64,000 nt of DNA from JBEKUY01 sp049514555 (GTDB taxonomy: Bacteria; Acidobacteriota; Terriglobia; Acidiferrales; UBA7541), in NCBI GenBank assembly GCA_049514555.1, contig JBEKUY010000006.1, positions 62,001 through 126,000 on the forward strand, written 5' to 3'. The translations under genes were made by a program, and so were the position numbers. The stretch's first letter is position 1, and the number at the start of each line of letters is the position of its first letter. Positions 45,099 to 53,231 of the stretch are shown here, in pieces. Under the pieces are notes generated by a model. That model ran no database searches, was not told where the DNA came from, and worked only from the letters and a program-made list of their open reading frames with translations.

Positions 45099-45683
45099 CT
45101 ATAGCTTTTCGTCCATGTGGCTGACAATCTGCTTTACCGTAATCGCGCGTTCGAGCTCCGACACCCAATCAGTGTCTCTGGCGCTTTTATGCCCTTCGAG
45201 CTCCATATTCGACGACACGAGCTCAATCGTTTCGATTCGTCTCTGCTCTCTCTTCAGAACCCGGTTGAAACGGTGGTGGAAGACTCCGATAAGGTAGGAC
45301 TCAAGATCAGCAATGGGCGGTTGGTGGTCTGTTCTTCGCTGGCGCGTTCTCCAAACCGATCGGGGCACGCCCTCCCAGATGTCTGCGGCTAGGGCCGTTT
45401 CGTCTGTGTCCACACCCCTAGCACCCAGTTCCCGTCGCGCGTGGGCCAGTACGCAAGGCCACGCTTGGCGGGCGGCAGCCAATAACTCTCCATCAAGATG
45501 TTCTGGGTCCCCACCCTGGCGGTGCTTGCCTCTGAGCGGGACCCACTCGCCGTGTGGGTCTGGTTTCTCCGTCAATTCGCTCCTAAGCGGCCCCCCCCAG
45601 CCAAAACGCGTGGAAGCAGCCTGCCATCGGGTTGGCCCGTGTGTTAATGGTACGGAACCTAACGCACCCAGGCTTTTTTTCAC
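45099..45683 (-). CDS. Possible truncated sigma-70-like protein
   Basis: This 194-aa frame begins at a GTG next to T-rich DNA, and its first 55 residues look non-coding. From about residue 65 a helical part (ELLAAARQAWPCVLAHARRE, DIWEGVPRSVW, DLESYLIGVFHHRFNRVLKR) resembles region 2 of ECF-like sigma factors. The frame then stops after VSHMDEKL, just where region 4 would be expected to start. If real, it lacks its -35-binding domain. It points away from the virB genes. Confidence in function is low. Confidence 0.4.
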   Translation of the reverse strand: MKKSLGALGSVPLTHGPTRWQAASTRFGWGGPLRSELTEKPDPHGEWVPLRGKHRQGGDPEHLDGELLAAARQAWPCVLAHARRELGARGVDTDETALAADIWEGVPRSVWRTRQRRTDHQPPIADLESYLIGVFHHRFNRVLKREQRRIETIELVSSNMELEGHKSARDTDWVSELERAITVKQIVSHMDEKL

Positions 45684-46015
45684 TTTTTTTCTTACTTTTT
45701 CCCCTCTCGATGTTCCCTAGTAAGTGAGGGGATTTTTCGCCGGATTCTTCCCGCAACACCATCTGGGACAGGCCCCCGAGCTTGGCAGCGCCGAACCACT
45801 ACGGCGCCCTGCCAGGCCTCGCGCACGGCAGATGGGCGCCGAGCCGGTCGCGAAGGTAGAAACCCTGTGGCCAGAGCACACGCTCTACGTGCGTCTTGAG
45901 GACGATAAAGGCACAAATGCCACGCAAGCGGTACTGCCTTCCACCAGCTCGGCGTTTCCTGTCGAGGGTCCGGCGAGAGCATCCCGATGCAGTCGAAGAA
46001 AGGAGATCAACAACG
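45684..46015. other. Leader region upstream of virB2
   Basis: Starting with T-rich DNA (GGCTTTTTTTCACTTTTTTT nearby), these 330 bp separate the sigma-like gene from virB2. Open frames here lack motifs. A promoter for the virB genes may lie here, but I cannot point to one. Confidence 0.4.
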
Positions 46016-46336
46016 ATGCGAAAACTCTGGCGAAAGGCTCTCAAGCTCAAGGGAGCGTCTCGATACTTGCTCGTGGCAGCGACAGGGCTACTTCTGGCCG
46101 CGCCCGCATTTGCTCAAGGGACCGGCCAATCCCCGTGGGAAAACGCCGTGAGCGTCCTTCAGCAGGCGTTCACGAGCACGATTGCGCGGGGGTTGTCGCT
46201 GGTCGCGATTGTTGTGGCTGGGCTGACGTTCGCCTTCGGCGAAGGCGGCTCGAAACGGGTGCTGGCCGGCGTGCTCTTCGGCGTCGGCATGGCCATCGCC
46301 GCCGTCAACTTCTTGTCTTGGCTGTTCCCCGGATAG
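46016..46336 (+). CDS. TrbC/VirB2-type conjugative pilin
   Basis: This is a 106-aa pilin precursor. ATG 46016 follows AAAGGAGATC. The leader SRYLLVAATGLLLAAPAFAQ is followed by two membrane helices (TIARGLSLVAIVVAGLTFAF and RVLAGVLFGVGMAIAAVNFL), the pattern of VirB2/TrbC. It would be the major subunit of a type IV secretion pilus. It is followed 32 bp later by virB3. Because the rest of the secretion genes are missing or broken, a working pilus is unlikely. Confidence 0.82.
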   Translation: MRKLWRKALKLKGASRYLLVAATGLLLAAPAFAQGTGQSPWENAVSVLQQAFTSTIARGLSLVAIVVAGLTFAFGEGGSKRVLAGVLFGVGMAIAAVNFLSWLFPG

Positions 46337-46368
46337 TTTCTCGACGATTTCAGTAACCCGAGGAGATC

Positions 46369-46668
46369 ATGCAGGAAAGCAGGCGGATTAACACGGTTCA
46401 TCGGGCGCTCTCGCGGCCTCTCACCATCCTGGGGGCCGAGAGAAAGCTCTTCTTCTTCGCGATGTGCCTGGGTGCAGGGACATTCAACCTGCTCGGCAGC
46501 TTGCTGGGCGGGCTCTTGATGTTCTTGCTCCTTTACTTCCTCGCGCGCTGGGCGACCCGAACCGACCCGCAGATTCTGCGATTTCTGCTGACTGCTCCAA
46601 GACTCCGCACCCAATACGACCCGGCAAAACTCAGCCCGGTCTCGATCCGCAGGGTGAGCCATGCTTAG
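46369..46668 (+). CDS. VirB3/TrbD-type inner-membrane protein of type IV secretion
   Basis: This 99-aa protein has the VirB3 pattern: a short basic start (INTVHRALSRPLTILGAERK), a double hydrophobic stretch (LFFFAMCLGAGTFNLLGSLL to FLLLYFLARW) and a basic tail. GAGGAGATC precedes the ATG. It overlaps the virB4 fragment by 8 bases, keeping the virB2-virB3-virB4 order of conjugation systems. Confidence 0.8.
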   Translation: MQESRRINTVHRALSRPLTILGAERKLFFFAMCLGAGTFNLLGSLLGGLLMFLLLYFLARWATRTDPQILRFLLTAPRLRTQYDPAKLSPVSIRRVSHA

Positions 46669-46768
46669 CCTGAAGCGGATCTTCAAGAACTACGGCGACA
46701 CCGGCTCGCTCAACGAGCAGGTAAGTCGAACGTGGGAACATTCGCAACCGCCGCGCACACACCCTTGA
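46661..46768 (+). pseudogene. virB4 (trbE-like) N-terminal stub
   Basis: The frame opens MLSLKRIFKNYGDTGSLNEQ, as a conjugation ATPase downstream of virB3 would, then runs into unrelated sequence and stops at 46768. About 800 codons are missing. The break near 46722 joins it to another gene's 3' part in a different frame, showing an internal deletion. Confidence 0.6.
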
Positions 46769-47477
46769 CTTCATCCGAAAGCGCCTGGCGATCCTCGATT
46801 ACGTTCTGGCGAACCAAGGCCATGCCTACCTCGAAACCGAGCCTGAGAAGGTCCGGTATTTCTGCGGGACCCTCAACATCGACAAGCACTATCTCCCTTC
46901 TAGGCTCTATCTGGGTGCTGCAGGCTCTCGTCCCACGGTCCGATATTTCGTGGACAAGTTCCCGATGTTCCTGAGCGATGATAGGTCCTCTTCCCATCCT
47001 GTGGTGACGTTCACCTATGTTCATGAAGGGGAGTCTTCCTTCGCAGATTTTGGCCACCATCTGGAGGTGTACCTTCCGTTCTTTCGCCGCCTCGCGGAGT
47101 TCCGGTTCCTGTTCATCGCGCGATCAAACGCGCACTTTGAAAAGGCGGCGGAAATCTTCCTTTCCTTGGTGAAGATTCCGCTCGAATCGAATGCCGCTGA
47201 CGACCTCGTGCGCTACTTCCAGGTGCGCAAGGCGTGGGACGAGAAGCAATACGCCGCGGTCACGGATGCCGACCTCATTTTCCGCAACGACGCGCGCAAC
47301 CGATTCAAGGGGGACAGGTTCGAGGCGTTCTACCGGGGCTGGAAACGCGGACGGATTACGTCCGAAGCGATCCAGCGGGAATTTGGGGCGAACGGCCTCA
47401 GACGCAAAGTGGGCTTCGGCACTTTCTTGCTGCAGCAGACTCCTGCGTGCGAGGGGGATTCTTCTGAAAGAGGGTGA
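46725..47477 (+). pseudogene. Unrecognised gene, 3' part joined to the virB4 stub
   Basis: The open frame runs NIRNRRAHTLDFIRKRLAIL, DKHYLPSRLYLGAAGS, TVRYFVDKFPMFLSDD and on to 47477 without a credible start; an ATG at 46950 would drop the conserved-looking first 75 residues. Codon use is coding-like throughout. I do not recognise a named family. It is probably the C-terminal part of a protein from the same mobile element, separated from its 5' end by the deletion at about 46722. Confidence 0.55.
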
Positions 47478-47585
47478 AGAGGGTCCTCGTTGCGCACTGC
47501 ACTTTTTTCAAGTGCCACTTCTTCACCAGCGGGGCCGTGAATTCATTCAAAAAAGAAGACTTAGCCGAACGAAGGAGCAAAAAGT

Positions 47586-47714
47586 GGCCGTGGGAAACAA
47601 GTCGAAATTGGGCGGGAGCGACCCCAGAAAATCGGCTTTCAGCCGCCCAAGTGAACCCTGGGGTCGCTCCCGCCCAGCGGCACAGATGACCGTGCCGACT
47701 GTTTTCCCACGGCC
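47586..47714. repeat. Nested palindrome with four hairpins
   Basis: A perfect 19-bp inverted repeat (TGGGCGGGAGCGACCCCAG at 47609-47627 and its complement at 47658-47676) sits inside a 12-bp inverted repeat (GGCCGTGGGAAA at 47586-47597 and complement at 47703-47714). Smaller hairpins lie within: CGGCT-TTC-AGCCG (47633-47645) and CGGCAC...GTGCCG (47678-47697). No T-tract follows, so it is not a simple terminator. It could be a transfer or replication origin, or a miniature element. Confidence 0.75.
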
Positions 47715-47760
47715 GCAGAGGGAGAACTGAAGAAGGTCAAATCAACCGAGGAGAGACGCC

Positions 47761-48003
47761 ATGTCCGTCATCAAGAAAGCACCTGGTATCACAACCCGCG
47801 AGGTGAAACTCGAAGAACCGGTCAACGAGCTGCTCGAAGACTATGCCCGCTTCATCGAGAGCAGCCCGGACCACGTAGTGAACGCCGCTCTGAAGAAGGT
47901 CCTCTGGAGGGACCAGGATTACCGCAAGTGGCGGGAACAGCGCCGGAACTCTCAGTCCGGCTCTGAGAGGCCGCAACCTGCGGACACGAGGGCAAGAGCG
48001 TGA
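47761..48003 (+). CDS. Small protein of unknown function (possible DNA-binding)
   Basis: This is an 80-aa protein with a strong GAGGAGAGACGCC site before the ATG. It begins MSVIKKAPGITTREVKLEEP, then NELLEDYARFIESSPDHVVN and a basic tail. The beta strand followed by two helices would suit a ribbon-helix-helix-like DNA binder, but this is only a reading of the pattern. It starts 46 bp after the nested palindrome and overlaps the next gene by 4 bases (GTGA), so it may act on that site. Confidence 0.6.
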   Translation: MSVIKKAPGITTREVKLEEPVNELLEDYARFIESSPDHVVNAALKKVLWRDQDYRKWREQRRNSQSGSERPQPADTRARA

Positions 48004-48281
48004 TTCAGAGGATTCTCCACTCACGCGGTTTTGTCTCGGTCCTGTTGGCAATCGGAACGGGTGCCTTCCTCTATTACACGCACCCGTTCCCTGAAGACCA
48101 CATATTCCTGCGCGTGACTTCCATTCGCGCTCCATATGCCTTCCTCAGCTTCAAGTACGTCTACAACACCCTCATTTTCACAACGCCCTACATAGTGTTT
48201 TCAGCCCTGCTTTCGGGCTTGTATATCTTCGCTTTGAATATCCGCCGACGGCAAGAAGCACCAGGTCGTTTGGAGAGTTGA
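48000..48281 (+). CDS. Small membrane protein, probable N-terminal stub of a conjugative coupling protein
   Basis: This 93-aa protein starts at a GTG overlapping the previous stop. It has two membrane helices (GFVSVLLAIGTGAFLYYTHP and TPYIVFSALLSGLYIFAL) separated by a periplasmic loop, then a short basic end. This resembles the membrane anchor of VirD4/TraG-type coupling proteins; the ATPase part that would follow is absent and the frame stops after RRRQEAPGRLES. It could also be a small independent membrane protein. Confidence 0.5.
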   Translation: MIQRILHSRGFVSVLLAIGTGAFLYYTHPFPEDHIFLRVTSIRAPYAFLSFKYVYNTLIFTTPYIVFSALLSGLYIFALNIRRRQEAPGRLES

Positions 48282-48285
48282 AGGC

Positions 48286-48777
48286 ATGGACCAACTGGAA
48301 GTCGAGTCATTGCTACGCGCTATGGCGAGCCAGTTTGACAGCGATCCTGCGGCCACCGACTGCACACGAGTGCTGCGGCTGCCAGGGTTTGCCAACAAGA
48401 AGTACATCCAGGAATTCATAGTGCAGGTCCACCAGGAACACGAATCGAACCGGATTTGTCGCTCCCGCGATTTCATGGCTCAGGAAGAGTCCCCGGAGAC
48501 TCCTCGCTATCGGGGTGCACCCCACGACCCCGCGCGAACCGTGCCGCCTTGACACATGAGCCAATCCGAACACGACTGGGCTTATGCCAAGCGCGCCCTC
48601 GCCCGTGGCGACGACCCCGAAGAAATCATCCGCCGCATCACTGACTTCCGCGCTAACGACAAGCACAATCCCGAGTACCACGCCCGTTACACCGTGACAA
48701 AGGCCCAGGAAGACCTTCAACGCAAGAGCGTTGTCGTGGAGATAGTAGGTGAAGAACCCGATCGCGCACACGAATGA
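48286..48777 (+). pseudogene. RepB-type primase, C-terminal part with an in-frame TGA
   Basis: Two open parts share one frame. The first (to 48549) carries ATDCTRVLRLPGFANKKY, a motif seen in RepB-like primases of mobile elements. A TGA at 48550-48552 ends it. The same frame resumes HMSQSEHDWAYAKRALARGD, then EIIRRITDFRANDKHNPEYH to 48777. The catalytic N-terminal domain is missing. The ATG at 48286 has a fair ribosome site but probably did not start the ancestral gene. It is most simply a decayed primase. Confidence 0.55.
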
Positions 48778-48801
48778 AGCCACGGGTTGTGAAGATCCTC
48801 T

Positions 48802-48825
48802 GGAGCCGTTCTAAGAACGGGCTCC
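48802..48825. other. Hairpin upstream of the integrase gene
   Basis: GGAGCCGTTC and GAACGGGCTCC pair around TAA with a single bulged G. No T-tract follows. It could be a weak terminator or an integrase-region control site. Confidence 0.3.
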
Positions 48826-48972
48826 GGCAGTGTGACCGGATGAAACCCCGGAGTGTCAGTGATCACGATGGACCGGCTGAAAAGTGAACCGTTAGACAGA
48901 ACGGACCAGGAACGTTGTGCTACCATTCTGCCCCGAATCCGGCAGGGCCATGACCTAACAAAAGGAAGGGAC

Positions 48973-50118
48973 ATGGCTCGCACACGTTACCAGCACGGAG
49001 AAATAGTGGTTAAGCACGGCAAAGCGCATGACAGTTATATGGGACGGTGGATAGAGGATGTCCGTTTGCCGAATGGCCAGATAGCCCGAAGAAAGCGTTC
49101 CAGGGTCTTCGGAATCGTCGGCAGAATTACAGAGAAGCAGGCCAAGAGGCAGCTCGACGGCATCCTTGCCCGCGTTAACGACCCCGGATATCTGCCCGAA
49201 TCAGCCACGACGTTTCAGGCTCTGGCCCAAGAGTGGAGCGACCAAGCTTTCCGAGAGATGAAGCCTTCCACGGTTTTGAATATGCGCGGGCATCTCACGA
49301 ATCATTTGCTTCCCTTTTTCGGCAAGCGGCAGGTTCGGGAAATCAACACACGGGACATTGACACGTTCCTATCGAAGTTGACTGTCAGTCGCAAGACCAA
49401 GAAGAACATCTTCGGCACGTTGAAACTCATCCTGAAGCAAGGCCGGGCATGGGGGAACGTGCGGGAGAACATCTGGGAGTCGGCCAAGAAGATCGGAAGG
49501 TCGGAAACCGAAGTTCGCGCCTATTCGGATGCTGAAGTGGAAAGCATCCTCAGCAGGTCAACGGGAGCGGTGAGGCTGTTCTACTGGCTGGCCGTTGAAA
49601 CCGGGATGCGGGCAGGAGAACTGTGTGGGCTTCGAGTTTGTGACGTTGACACAAACAGAAAACTGCTTCGCGTCCGTCAAGCCGTATGGCGCGGCAAGGT
49701 TCAGTCTCCGAAGACGAAGAACGCAATTAGGGAAATCCCCATCCCATTTCAGATTGTGCATGCACTCAAAGGGCACATTGGAAACCGGGCTGAGGGCTTC
49801 GTCTTCACCACCAAGAACGGCACGCCCTGGAACTCTGACCTTGTGTTGAAAAGACACCTACGCGGGAAGCTGAGAGTCACGAACGGTCATTTGCACATGT
49901 TTCGCCACACGTTCGCAACGCGGCAGCTTCAGGCTGGCGTGCCAGTTGCAGTGGTGTCCAAGATTCTGGGGCACGCAAGTATTTCAACAACTCTGAACAT
50001 TTACGCGCACGTCTTGGATGAGCACATGGAGCAGTTTGAGCATCAGCGTGCCCGAATTCTGGGCACTTATCGGGCACCTGAGGTGAGTGCGGTTGCGGAA
50101 GAACGGCAAGTCGCGTAG
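48973..50118 (+). CDS. Tyrosine-type site-specific integrase
   Basis: This is a 381-aa phage-type integrase. ATG 48973 follows AAAGGAAGGG; a longer frame to 48853 has no support. The N-terminal arm-binding part (TRYQHGEIVVKHGKAHD), the SAM-like core-binding domain (about residues 80-165, TFQALAQEWSDQ) and the catalytic domain are all present. Catalytic residues are Arg213 (ETGMRAGEL), His308 and Arg311 (HLHMFRHTFATR), His334 (ILGHASISTT) and Tyr344 (LNIYAHV). It appears functional. A 44-nt piece of an initiator tRNA gene begins 9 bp after its stop, which suggests its own target is tRNA-fMet rather than rnpB. Confidence 0.95.
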   Translation: MARTRYQHGEIVVKHGKAHDSYMGRWIEDVRLPNGQIARRKRSRVFGIVGRITEKQAKRQLDGILARVNDPGYLPESATTFQALAQEWSDQAFREMKPSTVLNMRGHLTNHLLPFFGKRQVREINTRDIDTFLSKLTVSRKTKKNIFGTLKLILKQGRAWGNVRENIWESAKKIGRSETEVRAYSDAEVESILSRSTGAVRLFYWLAVETGMRAGELCGLRVCDVDTNRKLLRVRQAVWRGKVQSPKTKNAIREIPIPFQIVHALKGHIGNRAEGFVFTTKNGTPWNSDLVLKRHLRGKLRVTNGHLHMFRHTFATRQLQAGVPVAVVSKILGHASISTTLNIYAHVLDEHMEQFEHQRARILGTYRAPEVSAVAEERQVA

Positions 50119-50127
50119 TATCTAAGG

Positions 50128-50171
50128 CGCGGGGTGGAGCAGCCTGGTAGCTCGTCGGGCTCATAACCCGA
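50128..50171 (+). pseudogene. 5' fragment (44 nt) of an initiator tRNA-Met gene
   Basis: The sequence starts CGCGGGGTGGAGCAGCCTGG and includes the D arm and a full anticodon arm with CAT (TCGGGCTCATAACCCGA), matching bacterial initiator tRNA up to position 44. After that the T arm and the second acceptor strand are absent. It cannot fold as a tRNA. Its position next to an integrase stop suggests an attachment-site core. Confidence 0.8.
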
Positions 50172-50440
50172 CAAGCATCGGCGGCCTTACAAGCGAGAGC
50201 GTCCAGCTAGTCCACCGGCCAGAAAACCCTGCCTGCGGCTGCAACTGACTGATCTTCCTGGGCGAAGAAGCAGAAAGCGCGCCGCGCAAGATTCATATGT
50301 TTTTGGGACGCTTGGCAAATTAAGGAAGCCTGATGTCAACGATATCTTCGAGTTCGAACGGGATACGCCCCTGCCCTTCGACATAAACGACTTCTTTGCA
50401 TGAGTTTGTCCGAGCGATGGAAGACTCTTGCTCAGGGCCG

Positions 50441-52675
50441 TCAATGCACAACAACCTTCAGGTTCGTGGGCGGGTTCGGGGGACTCGGACACTTCAGACC
50501 GTTTGCGCTGACCAGGGAGAACTTTTGCGGGCTCTGAGGCACGTTCGTGCCGCGAACAATCACAGACCACGCACCAGCGAACGGGGCATCCACCTGGACT
50601 TGTTCCAAGTTATTGAGGTGGTCCTCCTTGGTGCGAACGGCGTTGGCCGTGGGGTTCGCCGGGTCCAGAGTCCAGGGAAACTGGCGAGTTCCGGCTGAGT
50701 CGGTAACGACGAGGTCGAGATCGTTGATGAGAGCGGGGTTGGCATTCTCAATGGCGGGGGGATCGTCCCAGGCGAGTGTCACCTTAAACTGAGCGGTGCC
50801 AGCTGGAACATTGACAGGGCAGGACACCGTGGTCTGATTGTCTACCGATCCCTGGAAGGCATCGCCGCGCTCCAAGGATTGCAGCGTTTCGTTGATCTGT
50901 ACGAGGCCATAGCCTGAGGCGTAGTCAGGGCCCGGCCTGTACCAGGTGGTTGTGGGGTCGTTGAGATCGGCCGCATTGTGCACCAGCAAAGCGCGCAGCG
51001 TGGAGGGAAGGGGAGGGCCCAGTGACGGGAAGTGGCGACTCCAGTCGTCCAGCATGAGGGCGATGCCACCGGAGACAATGGAGGCGGCGCAGGAAGTTTC
51101 CGAAAACCACCCGTATACATAAGGGTTGTTCAACTGATACGGAATGCGGTAAGCCTGCTGGTTGGGGCTTCCATAATAAGGAGTGCCGAAAGGATTGGTG
51201 ATTTGGCTGACGCCGTTGTTCATTGTTCCGTTGTTCTGGCCGGAGGCGACGACGTCGGGTTTGATTCGCCCGTCGAGGGTCGGTCCCCAACTGCTGTAAT
51301 CGCTCATGGCGTTGTTGAAGGAATCGATGGCGCCGACGGCGATGATGTTCTTGGCGCTCTTGGGATGATTAAGCGTGGTGTAGTTGGCAAAGGGCGCGGT
51401 GGTGTTGGTAATGCAGTTTGTCAGAGTGGTGTTGTTGGGGCCGGGGTATCCAGCCCTCTCGTTTCCGCCCGAGAAGACGATCGGAACGGGCCTGCCAAGA
51501 GAGCCGGTAATGACGCCATCGAGAAAGGGCGCACGACCGGCATACGAGCCATAAGGATAAGGCGAACAACCGTAATCCCCCCAGGAATTGTTCATGATCA
51601 CGACGGAGTCGGTCTGCACCGCTCTGGTCACGTCGTTCAAGTAATTAGTGACATAGTCGGCCGTGGGAATCGCATAGTTGTAGGAACGGACTTGAGAGGC
51701 GGGTGCGAGGCCGCGCCACTGATTTGCTACGGATGATCCCTGTACCAAGGATTGCGAACCGTCGCCAGCAATCATTCCTGCAGTCATGGTGGGGTGCCCT
51801 TGCGGATTGTAGGTTCCAACGTCGCCTTGAACCACACGCGTACCGAAGTCGGGATGGGTGGTAAGGGCGTGAGCGCCGTCGAAGATCCCTACGATGACGC
51901 CTTGGCCAGTGGGATGGCCGGTGGGAATGGCACCCACGTCGGCGTGTACGTGAGTGCGCGCGCGATCCGACTCTCCCTTTGGGGGAGCAGGTATGGGCTC
52001 GATGAAGCGAATGTCGTCCAGGCTGGCCAGATCGCGCTCGTGGCCGATGGGCATTGAGAGTGTAAAAATCGAGGCGGCTCGTGCTTCGCCGAGCACCGTG
52101 CCGCCGAGGTCCTTGGCACTGCGGACTGCGGCGGTGAAGTCGCCGTCAGGGAAGAGCTTCACGACCAACTCGATCCTTCCGGGGACCCGCCGAGCCCAAA
52201 AAGTCAGATCGGCCCGCCCGAGTTCCGAAGCGATCTTGTCTTCGATCGCCAGCGAGCCCACCCAGCGAATCTTGCGAAGCGCCGGGGAGGAGGTCTGGAC
52301 GGTTCGTTTGACCGTTGCGAGATAGGCGCGTCCGGTGAGCGGCTGACCTAGAGCAATGCCTGCAGCCGAGAGCGCGGTCCGGGATTGCTGGTCGGGAATC
52401 TCGTAGAGTTGAACAATCGCGTGAGCCCGTGATAACTCTGGCTTCGGGAACAAACGGGACCATACGGGAAGTTCCTCGGTGGGCGCGAAGCTCCGCGACG
52501 GAAGGCGGATTTCGAAAGGGCCCGGAGGTTGTGGGGCGACCTGATGCATCTGCGCTGCAGTTACCTCGGGGCTGTTCCTGGGGATGAGGGGGAACGCCGA
52601 TGCCAGCGCCAATACCAGGAAACGCCGAGCAGGAGAGCACAGGCGGGGAGAGAAGATAAATTTCGCTTTTTGCAT
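50441..52675 (-). CDS. Secreted S8 family serine peptidase (subtilase)
   Basis: This is a 744-aa exported protease. ATG 52675 follows AAGGAAGG and opens a signal peptide (ARRFLVLALASAFPLI). A propeptide-like region covers about residues 45-240. The subtilase domain has Asp266 (VGIFDGAHALTTHPDF), His294 (PQGHPTMTAGMIAGDG), the oxyanion Asn405 (FSGGNERAG) and Ser528. The usual GTSxAxP around the serine is ETSCAAS here, an unusual variant. A proprotein-convertase-like beta domain closes the protein (FKVTLAWDDPPAIENANPAL). It lies alone within the mobile element as apparent cargo. Confidence 0.9.
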   Translation of the reverse strand: MQKAKFIFSPRLCSPARRFLVLALASAFPLIPRNSPEVTAAQMHQVAPQPPGPFEIRLPSRSFAPTEELPVWSRLFPKPELSRAHAIVQLYEIPDQQSRTALSAAGIALGQPLTGRAYLATVKRTVQTSSPALRKIRWVGSLAIEDKIASELGRADLTFWARRVPGRIELVVKLFPDGDFTAAVRSAKDLGGTVLGEARAASIFTLSMPIGHERDLASLDDIRFIEPIPAPPKGESDRARTHVHADVGAIPTGHPTGQGVIVGIFDGAHALTTHPDFGTRVVQGDVGTYNPQGHPTMTAGMIAGDGSQSLVQGSSVANQWRGLAPASQVRSYNYAIPTADYVTNYLNDVTRAVQTDSVVIMNNSWGDYGCSPYPYGSYAGRAPFLDGVITGSLGRPVPIVFSGGNERAGYPGPNNTTLTNCITNTTAPFANYTTLNHPKSAKNIIAVGAIDSFNNAMSDYSSWGPTLDGRIKPDVVASGQNNGTMNNGVSQITNPFGTPYYGSPNQQAYRIPYQLNNPYVYGWFSETSCAASIVSGGIALMLDDWSRHFPSLGPPLPSTLRALLVHNAADLNDPTTTWYRPGPDYASGYGLVQINETLQSLERGDAFQGSVDNQTTVSCPVNVPAGTAQFKVTLAWDDPPAIENANPALINDLDLVVTDSAGTRQFPWTLDPANPTANAVRTKEDHLNNLEQVQVDAPFAGAWSVIVRGTNVPQSPQKFSLVSANGLKCPSPPNPPTNLKVVVH

Positions 52676-52759
52676 GACAGCCTTCCTTGGCGCTACGCTA
52701 GCATATTTTTCCCCATGATGTAATCCGACGCCCCAAAGGATCTGACCTGAGCGTCGGGA

Positions 52760-53029
52760 TTGCTGTATTACATCGGTCTTGCACGGGTGGGCGTGGTCAA
52801 CAATTTTGTCACTTTCCGGCCTAAGCAAAACTTCCTCAAGTTGACGTTCAAATTTGCTAAGTCACCGGATTTGGAAAAAGAAATGGAAAACGCCGGTCTC
52901 GATGTCATAGGGTACGAGCAGAGATGGCGTCAATATACTGTCAGAATCACGCCGAGAGACTTCCATTCGCATGAGCAGTTTCTGGGCGAAATCCTCAAAC
53001 GGGCCTACGACTACGCCAACAGTGAATAG
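52760..53029 (+). pseudogene. C-terminal fragment of an unrecognised protein
   Basis: This 89-codon frame begins at TTG 52760 in the middle of what looks like a domain (MLYYIGLARVGVVNNFVTFR) and reads on through EKEMENAGLDVIGYEQRWRQ and FLGEILKRAYDYANSE. The abrupt start and ordinary coding composition suggest the 3' end of a larger gene truncated near the element's right edge. I do not know the family. Confidence 0.5.
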
Positions 53030-53122
53030 GGGACGCTGACGGCGGTTCGCGGCCCGGATCATCGAGACAGTCTACTCGGAATCGAACCCACGCCCGAAGG
53101 TTGGGAAACTTGCGCTGCGAAC

Positions 53123-53143
53123 TGTGTCCAAAACGTGACCAAA
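53123..53143 (+). repeat. Candidate integrase arm site, right end
   Basis: This 21-bp segment differs by one base from 37551-37571 and again holds two copies of a GTGNCCAAA unit. It lies 88 bp inside the right attachment repeat. See the left copy for the interpretation. Confidence 0.4.
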
Positions 53144-53231
53144 AAACTGCCCAAGCTGACGGAATTGACACCACTGACATGTGAAGGCAACTGAGAAGTA
53201 ACAAGTTGTTTGCCTGCAATGCATCCGGGAC

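Noticed and set aside
53070..53110. Minus-strand sequence GGGTTCGATTCC resembling a tRNA T arm
   Set aside because: The flanking bases do not pair into a T stem and no anticodon or acceptor stems fit; probably chance or too degraded to call.
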